The translations under genes and the position numbers were made by a program. A model generated the notes under the pieces. That model did no database searches. It worked only from the letters and a program-made list of their open reading frames with translations, and had not been told where the DNA came from. DNA of 6,259 nt from JAYZAP01 sp964645285 (GTDB taxonomy: Bacteria > Pseudomonadota > Alphaproteobacteria > JAAXGF01). Numbering within the stretch: position 1 is the stretch's first letter; every line of letters starts with the position of its first letter. Where the stretch lies: contig CAZYDR010000154.1 of assembly GCA_964645285.1 (NCBI GenBank), forward strand, positions 1 through 6,259, written 5' to 3'. Below are positions 1 to 5,409 of this stretch, piece by piece.

Positions 1-2
1 GC

Positions 3-797
3 GGCTATTACTCGGGCTACGACCACATTCCCGCCGACGTCATCAAGACCTACCAGCATCAGGCCAAGGTATGGAGCAAGCTCGGCCTCGACGTCGGCAA
101 GGACCGCATCGAATGCGGCATTACGATTCATATGCGCCAGGGCGGCGTCAACGTAAATGCCGAAACCATGCAGACCAGCCTGCCCGGCCTGCACGCCGCC
201 GGCGGCGTCGCCGCCCACTATCTCGGCGGCGTCGGCCCGGTGAGCTTTGACGGCAAGGTCGCCGGCCAAGCGGCGGCGAGCGCCGCCGAAACACGGACCG
301 AACCGTCGGTACCAACGGCGGCCATCAACACCGAGGAGGCGCGGGTTTTCGGCTTCCTGAAGGCATCCCCAGACGGCATGCGCCCGGTTGATCTCAAAAT
401 CCAGATCCGCGAGGTCATGTGGCAGCTCGGCTACGTCAAGAACGAGGCCAAGATGCAGACCGCCCTCGACGGCCTGCAAACCCTGCGCGAGGTTTGCGTG
501 CCGAAACTGCGGTTGCAAGGCGACGGCCGGGCATGGAACACCGGCTGGCTCGACGCCCTCGACGCCTGCTCGATGATCGACGCCTGCGAGGCGACCGTCC
601 GCTCGGGATTGCTGCGCAAGGAGAGCCGGGGGCCGTTCTACCGCGACGATTACCCGGTGGTCGATAACGAAAACTGGCTGTGCAAGATGATCGTCGCCCG
701 CTCCGGCGACGTGTGGCGCTCACGCACCGAGTCCTACGCCCTGCCATACCTGCAGCCGGAAGCACCCCGCGAGCCCTTCTTCGAGGTCGATTACTGA
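3..797 (+). CDS. Fumarate reductase/succinate dehydrogenase-like FAD flavoprotein, C-terminal part
   Basis: The 5' end lies outside the window; the reading frame is open from base 3 and gives 264 residues. Seen: an IHMRQGG segment (visible residues 42-48) matching the AHYxMGG stretch of the SdhA/FrdA family, then PGLHAAGG (61-68) and LGGVGPVSFDGKVAG (74-88) matching the FAD-contacting PGLYAAGE...LGGNSLLD...FGRxAG region. A helical C-terminal domain follows, with a segment near residues 180-220 reading like the family's 'RSALERKESRGAHYREDFPExDxENWL' signature (here KESRG, YRDDYP, NENWL). Known: this family transfers electrons between an organic acid and covalent or tight FAD. Odd: where succinate/fumarate enzymes have NRLGGN, this protein has HYLGGV, so the substrate-binding Arg appears replaced by Tyr, and the AAGE glutamate is Gly. 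The true substrate may therefore not be succinate or fumarate. The stop is 2 bp before the Fe-S subunit, so it is the first visible gene of the operon. Confidence 0.85.
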   Translation, partial: GYYSGYDHIPADVIKTYQHQAKVWSKLGLDVGKDRIECGITIHMRQGGVNVNAETMQTSLPGLHAAGGVAAHYLGGVGPVSFDGKVAGQAAASAAETRTEPSVPTAAINTEEARVFGFLKASPDGMRPVDLKIQIREVMWQLGYVKNEAKMQTALDGLQTLREVCVPKLRLQGDGRAWNTGWLDALDACSMIDACEATVRSGLLRKESRGPFYRDDYPVVDNENWLCKMIVARSGDVWRSRTESYALPYLQPEAPREPFFEVDY

Positions 798-799
798 TC

Positions 800-1720
800 A
801 TGGAGACCATTAACGCCCGTATTTTTCGTTACGACCCCAACGTCGACGACGCCCCGCGCTACGACAGCTTCGAGGTGCCGTGGACGCCCCATATGCGGAT
901 TAGCGAAGTTCTCGACTACGTCTACGAAACCCTGGGCAAGGACATCGCCAGGCGCTGGCTGTGCAGCGCCAAGAAATGCGGCGCCTGCACCCTGATGGTC
1001 AACGGCGCACCCAAGCTGGCGTGCTGGGAGCCGGCGGAGGCGGAGATGACCATCGAGCCCCTGGCCAACTACCCGGTAATCCGCGACCTGGTGATCGACC
1101 GCGACCCCTACCAGGAACAGCTTGTCGCGATCTCGCCCCTGCTGGACCGCACGGCGCCCTACGAGAGCTTTCCCGAGCCCCTGTCCGAAGGCGACATGGC
1201 CGCCGGCTATCATCTGCGCGACTGTCTCCAGTGTCTCGCCTGCATGGCCGTCTGCCCGGTACTCGGCCAGCCCCATAGCGACTTCGCCGGCCCGGCGCCC
1301 CTGGTCGCCCTGGCCGAGCTGGCGTTCGACCCGCGCGACGGCGCCGACCGGGCCATACTGGCCGAAGACGCCGGCCATGTCTTCAAATGTGTCTCCTGCT
1401 ACCAGTGCGAGGCGGCCTGTCCGGTCGACATTCCCATCGTCGCCCATGCCATCGAGCCGCTCAAGCGTCTGGCCTACGGGCGCGGCGAAGGCGACGGCGC
1501 CGGCCACGCGGGCGCTTTCCTCGACAACGTCAAAACCTATGGGCGGGTCAATGCGCCGAAGCTGGTGGCCAAGTCGGGCGGGCTGTCCCTCAACAGTCTG
1601 CGCACCGGCGCGCGGATGATCGCCAGCGGCAAGGTCAGCGTCGCCGACACCCTGCTCAAACAACCACCGGCGTCGGCCGCGACCATCCGTAAGACCTATG
1701 GATCGGACGGCGACCAATGA
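800..1720 (+). CDS. SdhB/FrdB-like iron-sulfur subunit with HdrC-like C-terminus
   Basis: A 306-residue protein. The ATG at 800 sits 2 bp after the flavoprotein stop, and residues 1-15 already match the beta-strand start of SdhB (INARIFRYDP), so upstream extension of this frame is not needed. Seen: a plant-type [2Fe-2S] motif with C55, C60, C63 and C75 (Cx4CGxCx11C); a CxxCxxCxxxCP motif with C142, C145, C148, C152; and a second with C197, C200, C203, C207 followed by VDIP. Known: in classical SdhB/FrdB the second motif lacks the middle cysteine and forms [3Fe-4S]. The extra C200 here predicts [4Fe-4S], as in type E Sdh and HdrC-like proteins. The tail (about 215-300: LKRLAYGRG, FLDNVKTYGRVN) resembles HdrC. 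Inferred role: carrying electrons between the flavoprotein and the CCG subunit, in the cytoplasm or at the membrane face. It overlaps the next gene by ATGA. Confidence 0.92.
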   Translation: METINARIFRYDPNVDDAPRYDSFEVPWTPHMRISEVLDYVYETLGKDIARRWLCSAKKCGACTLMVNGAPKLACWEPAEAEMTIEPLANYPVIRDLVIDRDPYQEQLVAISPLLDRTAPYESFPEPLSEGDMAAGYHLRDCLQCLACMAVCPVLGQPHSDFAGPAPLVALAELAFDPRDGADRAILAEDAGHVFKCVSCYQCEAACPVDIPIVAHAIEPLKRLAYGRGEGDGAGHAGAFLDNVKTYGRVNAPKLVAKSGGLSLNSLRTGARMIASGKVSVADTLLKQPPASAATIRKTYGSDGDQ

Positions 1721-2589
1721 ACCAGGATTTCGCCTATTTCGCGGGCTGTTCGGCCAAGGGCAGCTGCAACGAACTCGACACCAGCACCCAGGCGGTGGCG
1801 ACCCATTTCGGCGTCACCCTGCACAAGCTTGAGAATCCCGGCTGCACCGGCGCGCGCCAGTTCCGCGCCATCAGCGAGCATCTCCACCTCGTCGCCAACG
1901 GCCGCATCCTGGCCCTGGCCGAGGCCGAGGGCCACGATCTGGCGGTAGTCTGCGACAGCTGTCTGCTCAATCTGACCGAGGCCAATCAGCGGCTGCAGAG
2001 CGACGCCGAGGCGCTGGCCCGGGTCAATCAGAGCCTGGCCGAAACCGGGCTGTATTACAGTGGCGCCACCACGGTCAAACATTTTCTGTGGATTCTGCTC
2101 GAGGACATCGGTGAGCAGCGCATCCAGGGCGCCGTCACCCGGCCCTTGAGCGACCTTAAGATCGGGCCATTCTACGGCTGCCACATTCGCCGTCCGGCCA
2201 CCGCCCATGACCCGGTGGCGGCCGACAGAATGACGTCCCTTGAGCGCCTGTGCCGCCTCGTCGGGGCCGAGCCGGTGACCTATGACGGAGCCGACAAGTG
2301 CTGCGGTTTCCACGTCCTGGCGACGGACCAGAACATCGCCTTTGACATGAGCGCCGGCCACCTCGCCGCCGCCGAAGGTCAGGCCGCCGATTGCCTGGTG
2401 ACGCCCTGCCCGCTATGTCACACAGTGCTCGACGCCCACCAGCCTGATATGGCGCGGCGGACAGGGCGGCCGTCACAGCTCCCCATCCTCCACGTCGCCC
2501 AGTTGGTCGGCCTCGCGGTCGGCCTGCCGGCGGAGGCGCTCGCGCTCTCCAATCACGTGGTCAATACCAGCAAGATCACCGCCGGTTAG
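1717..2589 (+). CDS. HdrB/SdhE-like CCG (cysteine-rich) domain subunit
   Basis: A 290-residue protein with start ATG inside the ATGA overlap with the upstream Fe-S gene, implying translational coupling. Seen: two CCG-type domains. The second is complete: C155, C195-C196-G197, and C231-PL-C234. The first has C11, C43, C79 and C82 at the right spacing, but the CC pair is C43-T44, so one cysteine is missing. The C-terminus (PILHVAQLVGLAVGLP, about 256-271) matches the end of HdrB-like proteins. Known: CCG domains bind non-cubane [4Fe-4S] clusters in HdrB, and SdhE/MfrE proteins replace the membrane anchors of classical Sdh. Inferred: this subunit is the electron-accepting or -donating end toward quinone or a thiol/disulfide. 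No clear transmembrane helix is visible. The length is normal for the family. The stop codon overlaps the stop of the convergent LLM gene. Confidence 0.9.
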   Translation: MNQDFAYFAGCSAKGSCNELDTSTQAVATHFGVTLHKLENPGCTGARQFRAISEHLHLVANGRILALAEAEGHDLAVVCDSCLLNLTEANQRLQSDAEALARVNQSLAETGLYYSGATTVKHFLWILLEDIGEQRIQGAVTRPLSDLKIGPFYGCHIRRPATAHDPVAADRMTSLERLCRLVGAEPVTYDGADKCCGFHVLATDQNIAFDMSAGHLAAAEGQAADCLVTPCPLCHTVLDAHQPDMARRTGRPSQLPILHVAQLVGLAVGLPAEALALSNHVVNTSKITAG

Positions 2590-3482
2590 GAAGCGCCGGC
2601 GCTCTCTCGCCGGATGCGCGGTATGACGTCGGCCATGACCGCTTCCAGCACCGGGAACTGTTCGGGCTCGGGCGCATCGATGAGAAACTCATTGACCCCG
2701 GCGTCGCGATAGCGGCCAACCATTTCTTCGAAGGCATCGGTGTTTTCCCATGGATTGGGCAGGCCCTGCTCGGCAATTTTCGACGCCCAGCCATAGATCG
2801 ATCGCCTTATCTCCCGGGGGTCACGACCGATATCGGCGCAATGCTGGTCGAGGATCAGGCCGCGCTCCCGCATCTCTTCGGCGGTGCCGGACGAGTTCCA
2901 GGTATCTGCATATTCGGCGCAGATGCGCAGCATGCGCGGCCCGTGGGCGCCGAAGGTGAACGGGGGCCTAGGTTTCTGCACCGGGCCGGGACGCACATAG
3001 GCGCCGTCGAGCTGATAATAACGCCCGTCGAACGTGGTGGTTTCGTTACGCAGCAGGCTGTCGATGATCTGCACCGCCTCATGGAACGAGCGACGACGGT
3101 CGCCGGGCGACTGCAGCGGGATACCAAAGCGCCCGTGCTCACCCTCCGTATAGCCGGCGCCGATACCAAGCTCGAGGCGGCCGTTGGAAATGTGATCGAC
3201 GGTTATGGCCTGTTGCGCCAGGAGTCCCGGGTGGCGGAAATTGTTGCAGCTCACCAGCACGCCGACGCGAATACGTTCGGTGCGCGCCGCCAGGGCCGCC
3301 AGCATGGTCCAGCCCTCGAAATAGGGGCCGCTCTCGTTGCTGGTCTGGTTGAAGTGATCGCAATCCCAGACGCTGTCGAAACCGAGTGCCTCGAAGTACC
3401 GCCAGCGCTCGACCAGGGTGTCGAAACTGAGGTTCTGATCGGTGCAGAGCCCGAAACGGACGGTCTGGTCGATGGCGGTCAT
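2586..3482 (-). CDS. LLM-class (luciferase-like) flavin or F420-dependent oxidoreductase
   Basis: A 298-residue protein. Start chosen at the ATG reading MTAIDQTVRFGL: a GGAGA ribosome binding site (complement of 3491-3495) lies 8 nt upstream, while the alternative TTG at 3521 has none. Seen: GFDSVWDCDHF (34-44), RIRVGVLVSCNNFRHPGLLAQ (70-90), the core VDHISNGRLELGIGAGY (95-111), and PPFTFGAHGPRMLRICAEYADTWN (173-196), all hallmarks of the bacterial luciferase-like TIM-barrel family. Known: members use FMN or F420 with varied substrates, from monooxygenation to hydride transfer; sequence alone does not give the substrate or cofactor. It is transcribed toward the redox operon and the two genes share four bases at their stops (2586-2589), with no visible terminator between. 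Two palindromes lie upstream and may be control sites. Whether it works with the neighbouring complex is unknown. Confidence 0.9.
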   Translation of the reverse strand: MTAIDQTVRFGLCTDQNLSFDTLVERWRYFEALGFDSVWDCDHFNQTSNESGPYFEGWTMLAALAARTERIRVGVLVSCNNFRHPGLLAQQAITVDHISNGRLELGIGAGYTEGEHGRFGIPLQSPGDRRRSFHEAVQIIDSLLRNETTTFDGRYYQLDGAYVRPGPVQKPRPPFTFGAHGPRMLRICAEYADTWNSSGTAEEMRERGLILDQHCADIGRDPREIRRSIYGWASKIAEQGLPNPWENTDAFEEMVGRYRDAGVNEFLIDAPEPEQFPVLEAVMADVIPRIRRESAGAS

Positions 3483-3496
3483 GGCGTGGTTCTCCG

Positions 3497-3510
3497 CAAA
3501 AATATTTTTG
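3497..3510. promoter_or_regulatory. AT-rich 14-bp perfect palindrome before the LLM gene
   Basis: CAAAAATATTTTTG is a perfect palindrome, 14 bp from the start codon of the - strand LLM gene and just behind its ribosome binding site. It could be an operator for a dimeric regulator or an AT-rich promoter/UTR element; its position inside the likely 5' UTR favours operator or mRNA-level action. Function is inferred only from symmetry and place. Confidence 0.35.
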
Positions 3511-3542
3511 GCTTGTACCAAGGAGCAGTAATAGAGCGCCTA

Positions 3543-3556
3543 ATCCCGAACGGGAT
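3543..3556. promoter_or_regulatory. Inverted repeat ATCCCG-AA-CGGGAT, candidate operator
   Basis: Two perfect 6-bp half-sites separated by AA, about 60 bp upstream of the LLM start codon and within the region where its promoter should lie. The compact symmetry fits a dimeric repressor site. I do not recognise the regulator family, and no regulator gene is adjacent in the window. No convincing -35/-10 pair for the LLM gene could be picked out around it. Confidence 0.35.
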
Positions 3557-3650
3557 AATGGCGGAAGAGGTATCCGCTACATATCGCTAATATCTGCGGA
3601 TTTTTGCCGACAGTTTAATGCTACCCACAATTCTACCCCCCTTTTTTGCC

Positions 3651-3679
3651 TTCGCTTGCCCAGCCTAATGTAGTATAAT
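3651..3679 (+). promoter_or_regulatory. Candidate sigma-70 promoter for the DUF5681 cassette
   Basis: A consensus -10 box TATAAT lies at 3674-3679. The hexamer 17 bp upstream is TTCGCT (3651-3656), only a partial -35 match (3 of 6). If used, transcription would start near 3686 and leave a leader of about 209 nt before the micro-ORF at 3895. It is an AT-rich island in otherwise GC-rich DNA, which is why the box stands out. A chance match remains possible. Confidence 0.35.
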
Positions 3680-3763
3680 CGCTGAATGATAGATTCTGCA
3701 TACGCCATGGCAATCTCCCGCCCTTTCTTCGCGGCCTGATCTTCGGCGAAAGCCGAGAGAGAG

Positions 3764-3869
3764 CCCGCCGCCGGCATCGCATCGCCTCGCGTCCAGGTCC
3801 ATCATACCTAAGCCGGCGGCGGGACACCCCGCCACCTAAATGACAATAGGTGCACCGTCGTGATGACGG
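3764..3869 (+). promoter_or_regulatory. Structured 5' leader of the DUF5681 cassette (inverted repeats)
   Basis: Three inverted repeats are seen between the TATAAT box and the first ORF. They are a 12-bp perfect stem CCCGCCGCCGGC (3764-3775) with GCCGGCGGCGGG (3812-3823), loop 36 nt; CACCTA (3833-3838) with TAGGTG (3847-3852), loop 8; and CCGTC (3855-3859) with GACGG (3865-3869), loop 5. A second GACGG (3882-3886) overlaps the GGAG ribosome binding site at 3885-3888, so CCGTC could instead pair there and mask it. This suggests, but does not show, post-transcriptional control of the cassette. No known riboswitch class was recognised. The rest of the 3483-3894 gap shows no convincing gene. Confidence 0.35.
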
Positions 3870-3894
3870 CGCTATCCCTCTGACGGAGCGACCC

Positions 3895-4005
3895 ATGGAC
3901 TGCGACCTCGACAATTCATCCCCCGAGACGGTGGCGCTTTGTCCGCCCGCCGCCCTCGCGCCTTATGTGGAAATCTTTTCGGGCGAAGCTGGGGGGCGGC
4001 GGTGA
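3895..4005 (+). CDS. Small ORF (36 aa), translationally coupled to the DUF5681 gene
   Basis: Reads MDCDLDNSSPETVALCPP... to ...SGEAGGRR, 36 residues. Support: a GGAG ribosome binding site at 3885-3888, six bases before the ATG, and a stop codon that overlaps the GTG start of the next gene as GTGA (4002-4005). That overlap is the same style as the ATGA junction further down the cassette. The peptide is acidic at its N-terminus, has two cysteines and no obvious signal or membrane segment. I recognise no family. It may be a real small protein or a leader peptide whose translation feeds ribosomes into the downstream gene, which has only a G-rich run before its own start. Its short length keeps confidence moderate. 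Confidence 0.5.
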   Translation: MDCDLDNSSPETVALCPPAALAPYVEIFSGEAGGRR

Positions 4006-4445
4006 CCGCTGTAACAACAGCAGGAAAACAGCGCGGAAAGCCGTTTCCGCAAGGCGAGAGCGGGAACCCCAATGGCAGGCCCAAGGGCTCTCGCAATAAG
4101 GTGACCCTCGCCGTGGAAGCTTTGCTAGAGGGCGATGCAGAGACGCTTACCCGCAAGGCCATTGAGAAGGCGCTTGAAGGCGACATGGTGGCCTTGAGGC
4201 TGTGCCTGGACCGCATCGCCCCGGCGAAGAAAGACGCGCCTGTAACCTTCGCGCTGCCCGCCATGAAAACGGCGGCGGACGCGGTCACGGCGGCCGGAGC
4301 CATCCTCAAAGCGGTTGCGACCAGCGAGATGACGCCGAGTGAGGGGACGGCGATTGCCGTACTGGTCGAAACCTACCGCCGCGCCCTCGAAACCCAAGAG
4401 ATTGAATCCCGGATCGCAGCCCTGGAAAGGAAGAACCCCAAATGA
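4002..4445 (+). CDS. DUF5681 domain-containing protein (phage/island-associated)
   Basis: A 147-residue protein if started at the GTG overlapping the stop of the 36-aa ORF. The frame is open upstream to a TTG at 3939, but that extension reads as Arg-rich shadow of the small ORF and lies outside the domain. Seen: KPFPQGESGNPNGRPKGSRNK (13-33), the defining N-terminal DUF5681 motif; then an alpha-helical body with a segment ending LDRIAPAKKDAPVTFALP (69-86), and a C-terminal helix likely to form a coiled coil (ETYRRALETQEIESRIAALERK, 123-144). Known: DUF5681 proteins are common near phage-like genes of alphaproteobacteria; biochemical function is not established, though the basic Gly/Asn/Arg-rich N-terminus suggests nucleic acid contact (inference). 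It shares an ATGA overlap with the following gene. No terminase or integrase is in view. Confidence 0.82.
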   Translation: MTAVTTAGKQRGKPFPQGESGNPNGRPKGSRNKVTLAVEALLEGDAETLTRKAIEKALEGDMVALRLCLDRIAPAKKDAPVTFALPAMKTAADAVTAAGAILKAVATSEMTPSEGTAIAVLVETYRRALETQEIESRIAALERKNPK

Positions 4446-4765
4446 GCCGACTCAAAAACCGAGTGGAGAAACTTGAACACCGTGCAGGCACAAGCGAAAA
4501 GGACTCGCCGGTCATCGGATATATATACGACCACAGAGACGGCGAAGAAGGGGCCGCCAAGGCACAGGCCGAGGCCGTTGCCATTTGGGAAGCCAAAAAC
4601 GGGCCGCTCGGGAACCGGGAGCCGTTTTTCATTGAGCGTTGGATAATCTTGAACCCGGAGACCAGAGAGGCCGAGCAGAGAGCCGTCGATGCGGTCACCA
4701 AAAGGATTAATGCCAGGAATGCTGTCGAGCGCCCTAGCAGCGTTGCGCCCGTCCACCTGAAATAA
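4442..4765 (+). CDS. Hypothetical protein with N-terminal coiled coil
   Basis: A 107-residue protein; ATG overlaps the stop of the DUF5681 gene (ATGA), and AAGGA at 4427-4431 lies 10 nt upstream. Seen: a short leucine heptad at residues 4-14 (LKNRVEKLEHR), then PVIGYIYDH (23-31), probably a beta-strand start, an Ala/Glu-rich helix (33-52), and FFIERWIIL (62-70) as another strand-like hydrophobic segment. No signal peptide or transmembrane helix is visible. I do not recognise a named family. Tight coupling to the DUF5681 gene implies shared expression, possibly a phage- or island-derived pair whose coiled coils could interact (inference). Its stop codon sits in the loop of an inverted repeat. 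Confidence 0.7.
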   Translation: MSRLKNRVEKLEHRAGTSEKDSPVIGYIYDHRDGEEGAAKAQAEAVAIWEAKNGPLGNREPFFIERWIILNPETREAEQRAVDAVTKRINARNAVERPSSVAPVHLK

Positions 4766-4787
4766 CAGGTCAATAACAGGTGGCCAC
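4753..4787. repeat. Direct and inverted repeats around the cassette's last stop codon
   Basis: AATAACAGGT occurs twice in tandem (4761-4770 and 4772-4781, one base apart). CCACCTG (4753-4759) is perfectly inverted at 4777-4783 with a 17-nt loop, and ACCTG (4755-4759) can alternatively pair with CAGGT (4766-4770) around the TAA stop. The palindrome GTGGCCAC (4780-4787) adjoins. There is no U-tract, so it is not a standard intrinsic terminator. It might stabilise the mRNA 3' end or be a tandem-duplication scar. Confidence 0.45.
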
Positions 4788-4827
4788 ACGGTGGTGTACT
4801 GTTCCTGGGTGCATCAGTTGAAAGGCA

Positions 4828-4891
4828 GCCCAGCCGATCTCAGTTGCCACCCCTCGCGCGCGCGCGGAACAGGGCGGCAACCAAGCTGGGC
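4828..4891. repeat. Nested 64-nt inverted repeat with (CG)6 core, possible structured RNA or palindromic element
   Basis: Three nested perfect arms: GCCCAGC (4828-4834) with GCTGGGC (4885-4891), GTTGCC (4843-4848) with GGCAAC (4876-4881), and CCCT (4851-4854) with AGGG (4871-4874). They enclose twelve bases of alternating CG (4855-4866), itself self-complementary. Internal loops are 8/3 and 2/1 nt. It lies in the 4766-5034 gap, where no gene was found. The shape would suit a small structured RNA, a REP-like element or a folded 3' UTR; nothing identifies which. Confidence 0.45.
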
Positions 4892-4910
4892 AGGGAGTAT
4901 TTCCCCACTA

Positions 4911-4940
4911 TAAAAAGGGCGCCGGCAAGAGTGCCGCCCT
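4911..4940 (-). terminator. Candidate intrinsic terminator reading leftward
   Basis: On the - strand AGGGC (complement of 4936-4940) and GCCCT (complement of 4916-4920) pair, with inner TGCC/GGCA pairing and a 4-nt loop, followed directly by TTTTTA (4916-4911). A three-base bulge weakens the stem. No gene on the - strand ends just to its right, so its client is unclear; it would block leftward antisense transcription into the cassette. Confidence 0.35.
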
Positions 4941-5034
4941 AAAACGAATGGCAGGCAGGCTAGATATGTCTGGCAATTGTCTGTACCCTCTACCATTGAA
5001 TACCACAGAATCGAAAATTATAGAGGTCGTAATA

Positions 5035-5349
5035 ATGAAAGCTCTCCTGCTCGGAAAATATGCCCCTCATGCTTTGAAGGGTCTGATTTCTGGTTCTGAT
5101 CGCGAAGCCGCCATAAAAAAGCTTATGGATGCTGTTGGTGGCACTGCCGATTACGTTGCATTTGTGCGAGGCAAGTATGATGTCGTAGTTCGGGTTGAAG
5201 TGAAAGACCAAGAAACCGCTATGGGCCTTGTGATAGCCATAAAAGCGAGTGGAGCTTTTGAAGAGGCGGACTACCTAGAAGAAATCGATATGCCTCGCGT
5301 GATAGCTGCCGCAAAGACTGCAGCGAGTGCATACACAGCGGCCGGGTAG
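5035..5349 (+). CDS. GYD domain-containing protein
   Basis: A 104-residue protein. Start chosen at the ATG reading MKALLLGKYAPHALKG: AGAGG (5022-5026) lies 8 nt upstream and family similarity begins at the first residues. In-frame ATGs at 4948 and 4966 add an unrelated leader. Seen: LLLGKYAPHALKGL (4-17), an alpha segment with AAIKKLMDAVGG (25-36), the signature strand VRGKYDVVVRVEV (44-56, GKYD in place of GYD), and a final helix/strand to about residue 92. Known: GYD proteins are small ferredoxin-fold (dimeric alpha-beta barrel-like) proteins of unassigned function. Base and codon use is distinctly less GC-rich than the genes to its left (many GCT, GAT, TTT codons), suggesting a different origin. 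It appears monocistronic, with a candidate terminator about 60 bp downstream. Confidence 0.8.
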   Translation: MKALLLGKYAPHALKGLISGSDREAAIKKLMDAVGGTADYVAFVRGKYDVVVRVEVKDQETAMGLVIAIKASGAFEEADYLEEIDMPRVIAAAKTAASAYTAAG

Positions 5350-5409
5350 CCATTCGCCCTCGGCGATTAGCTCTTGGATGTTGCCCACGGTGAGATTGAC
5401 GGCCTTGGG

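Noticed and set aside
791..1717. A long - strand open frame opposite the Fe-S subunit gene.
   Set aside because: It is a shadow of the high-GC coding strand; the + strand has clear cluster motifs and operon spacing.
2841..3590. A 249-codon + strand frame opposite the LLM gene.
   Set aside because: Shadow of the LLM gene, which carries full family motifs on the - strand.
3577..3708. A 43-residue - strand ORF (MAYAESIIQRLYYIRLGKRR...) with a GGGAG ribosome-like site 6 nt before its ATG.
   Set aside because: No recognisable family, basic low-complexity composition, and it covers the TATAAT box of the + strand cassette. Conservation would be needed to accept it.
3939..4001. An upstream TTG start for the DUF5681 gene.
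   Set aside because: It adds an Arg/Pro-rich stretch overlapping the small ORF, without a ribosome site; the GTG at 4002 forms a GTGA overlap.
4996..5024. TTGAAT and TATAGA with a perfect 17-bp spacer before the GYD gene.
   Set aside because: The -10 box overlaps the ribosome binding site, so the transcript would lack it; a promoter here contradicts the chosen start.
5354..5366. TCGCC-CTC-GGCGA hairpin just after the GYD stop as a terminator.
   Set aside because: Five base pairs with a 3-nt loop and no U-tract; the hairpin at 5410-5434 is better.
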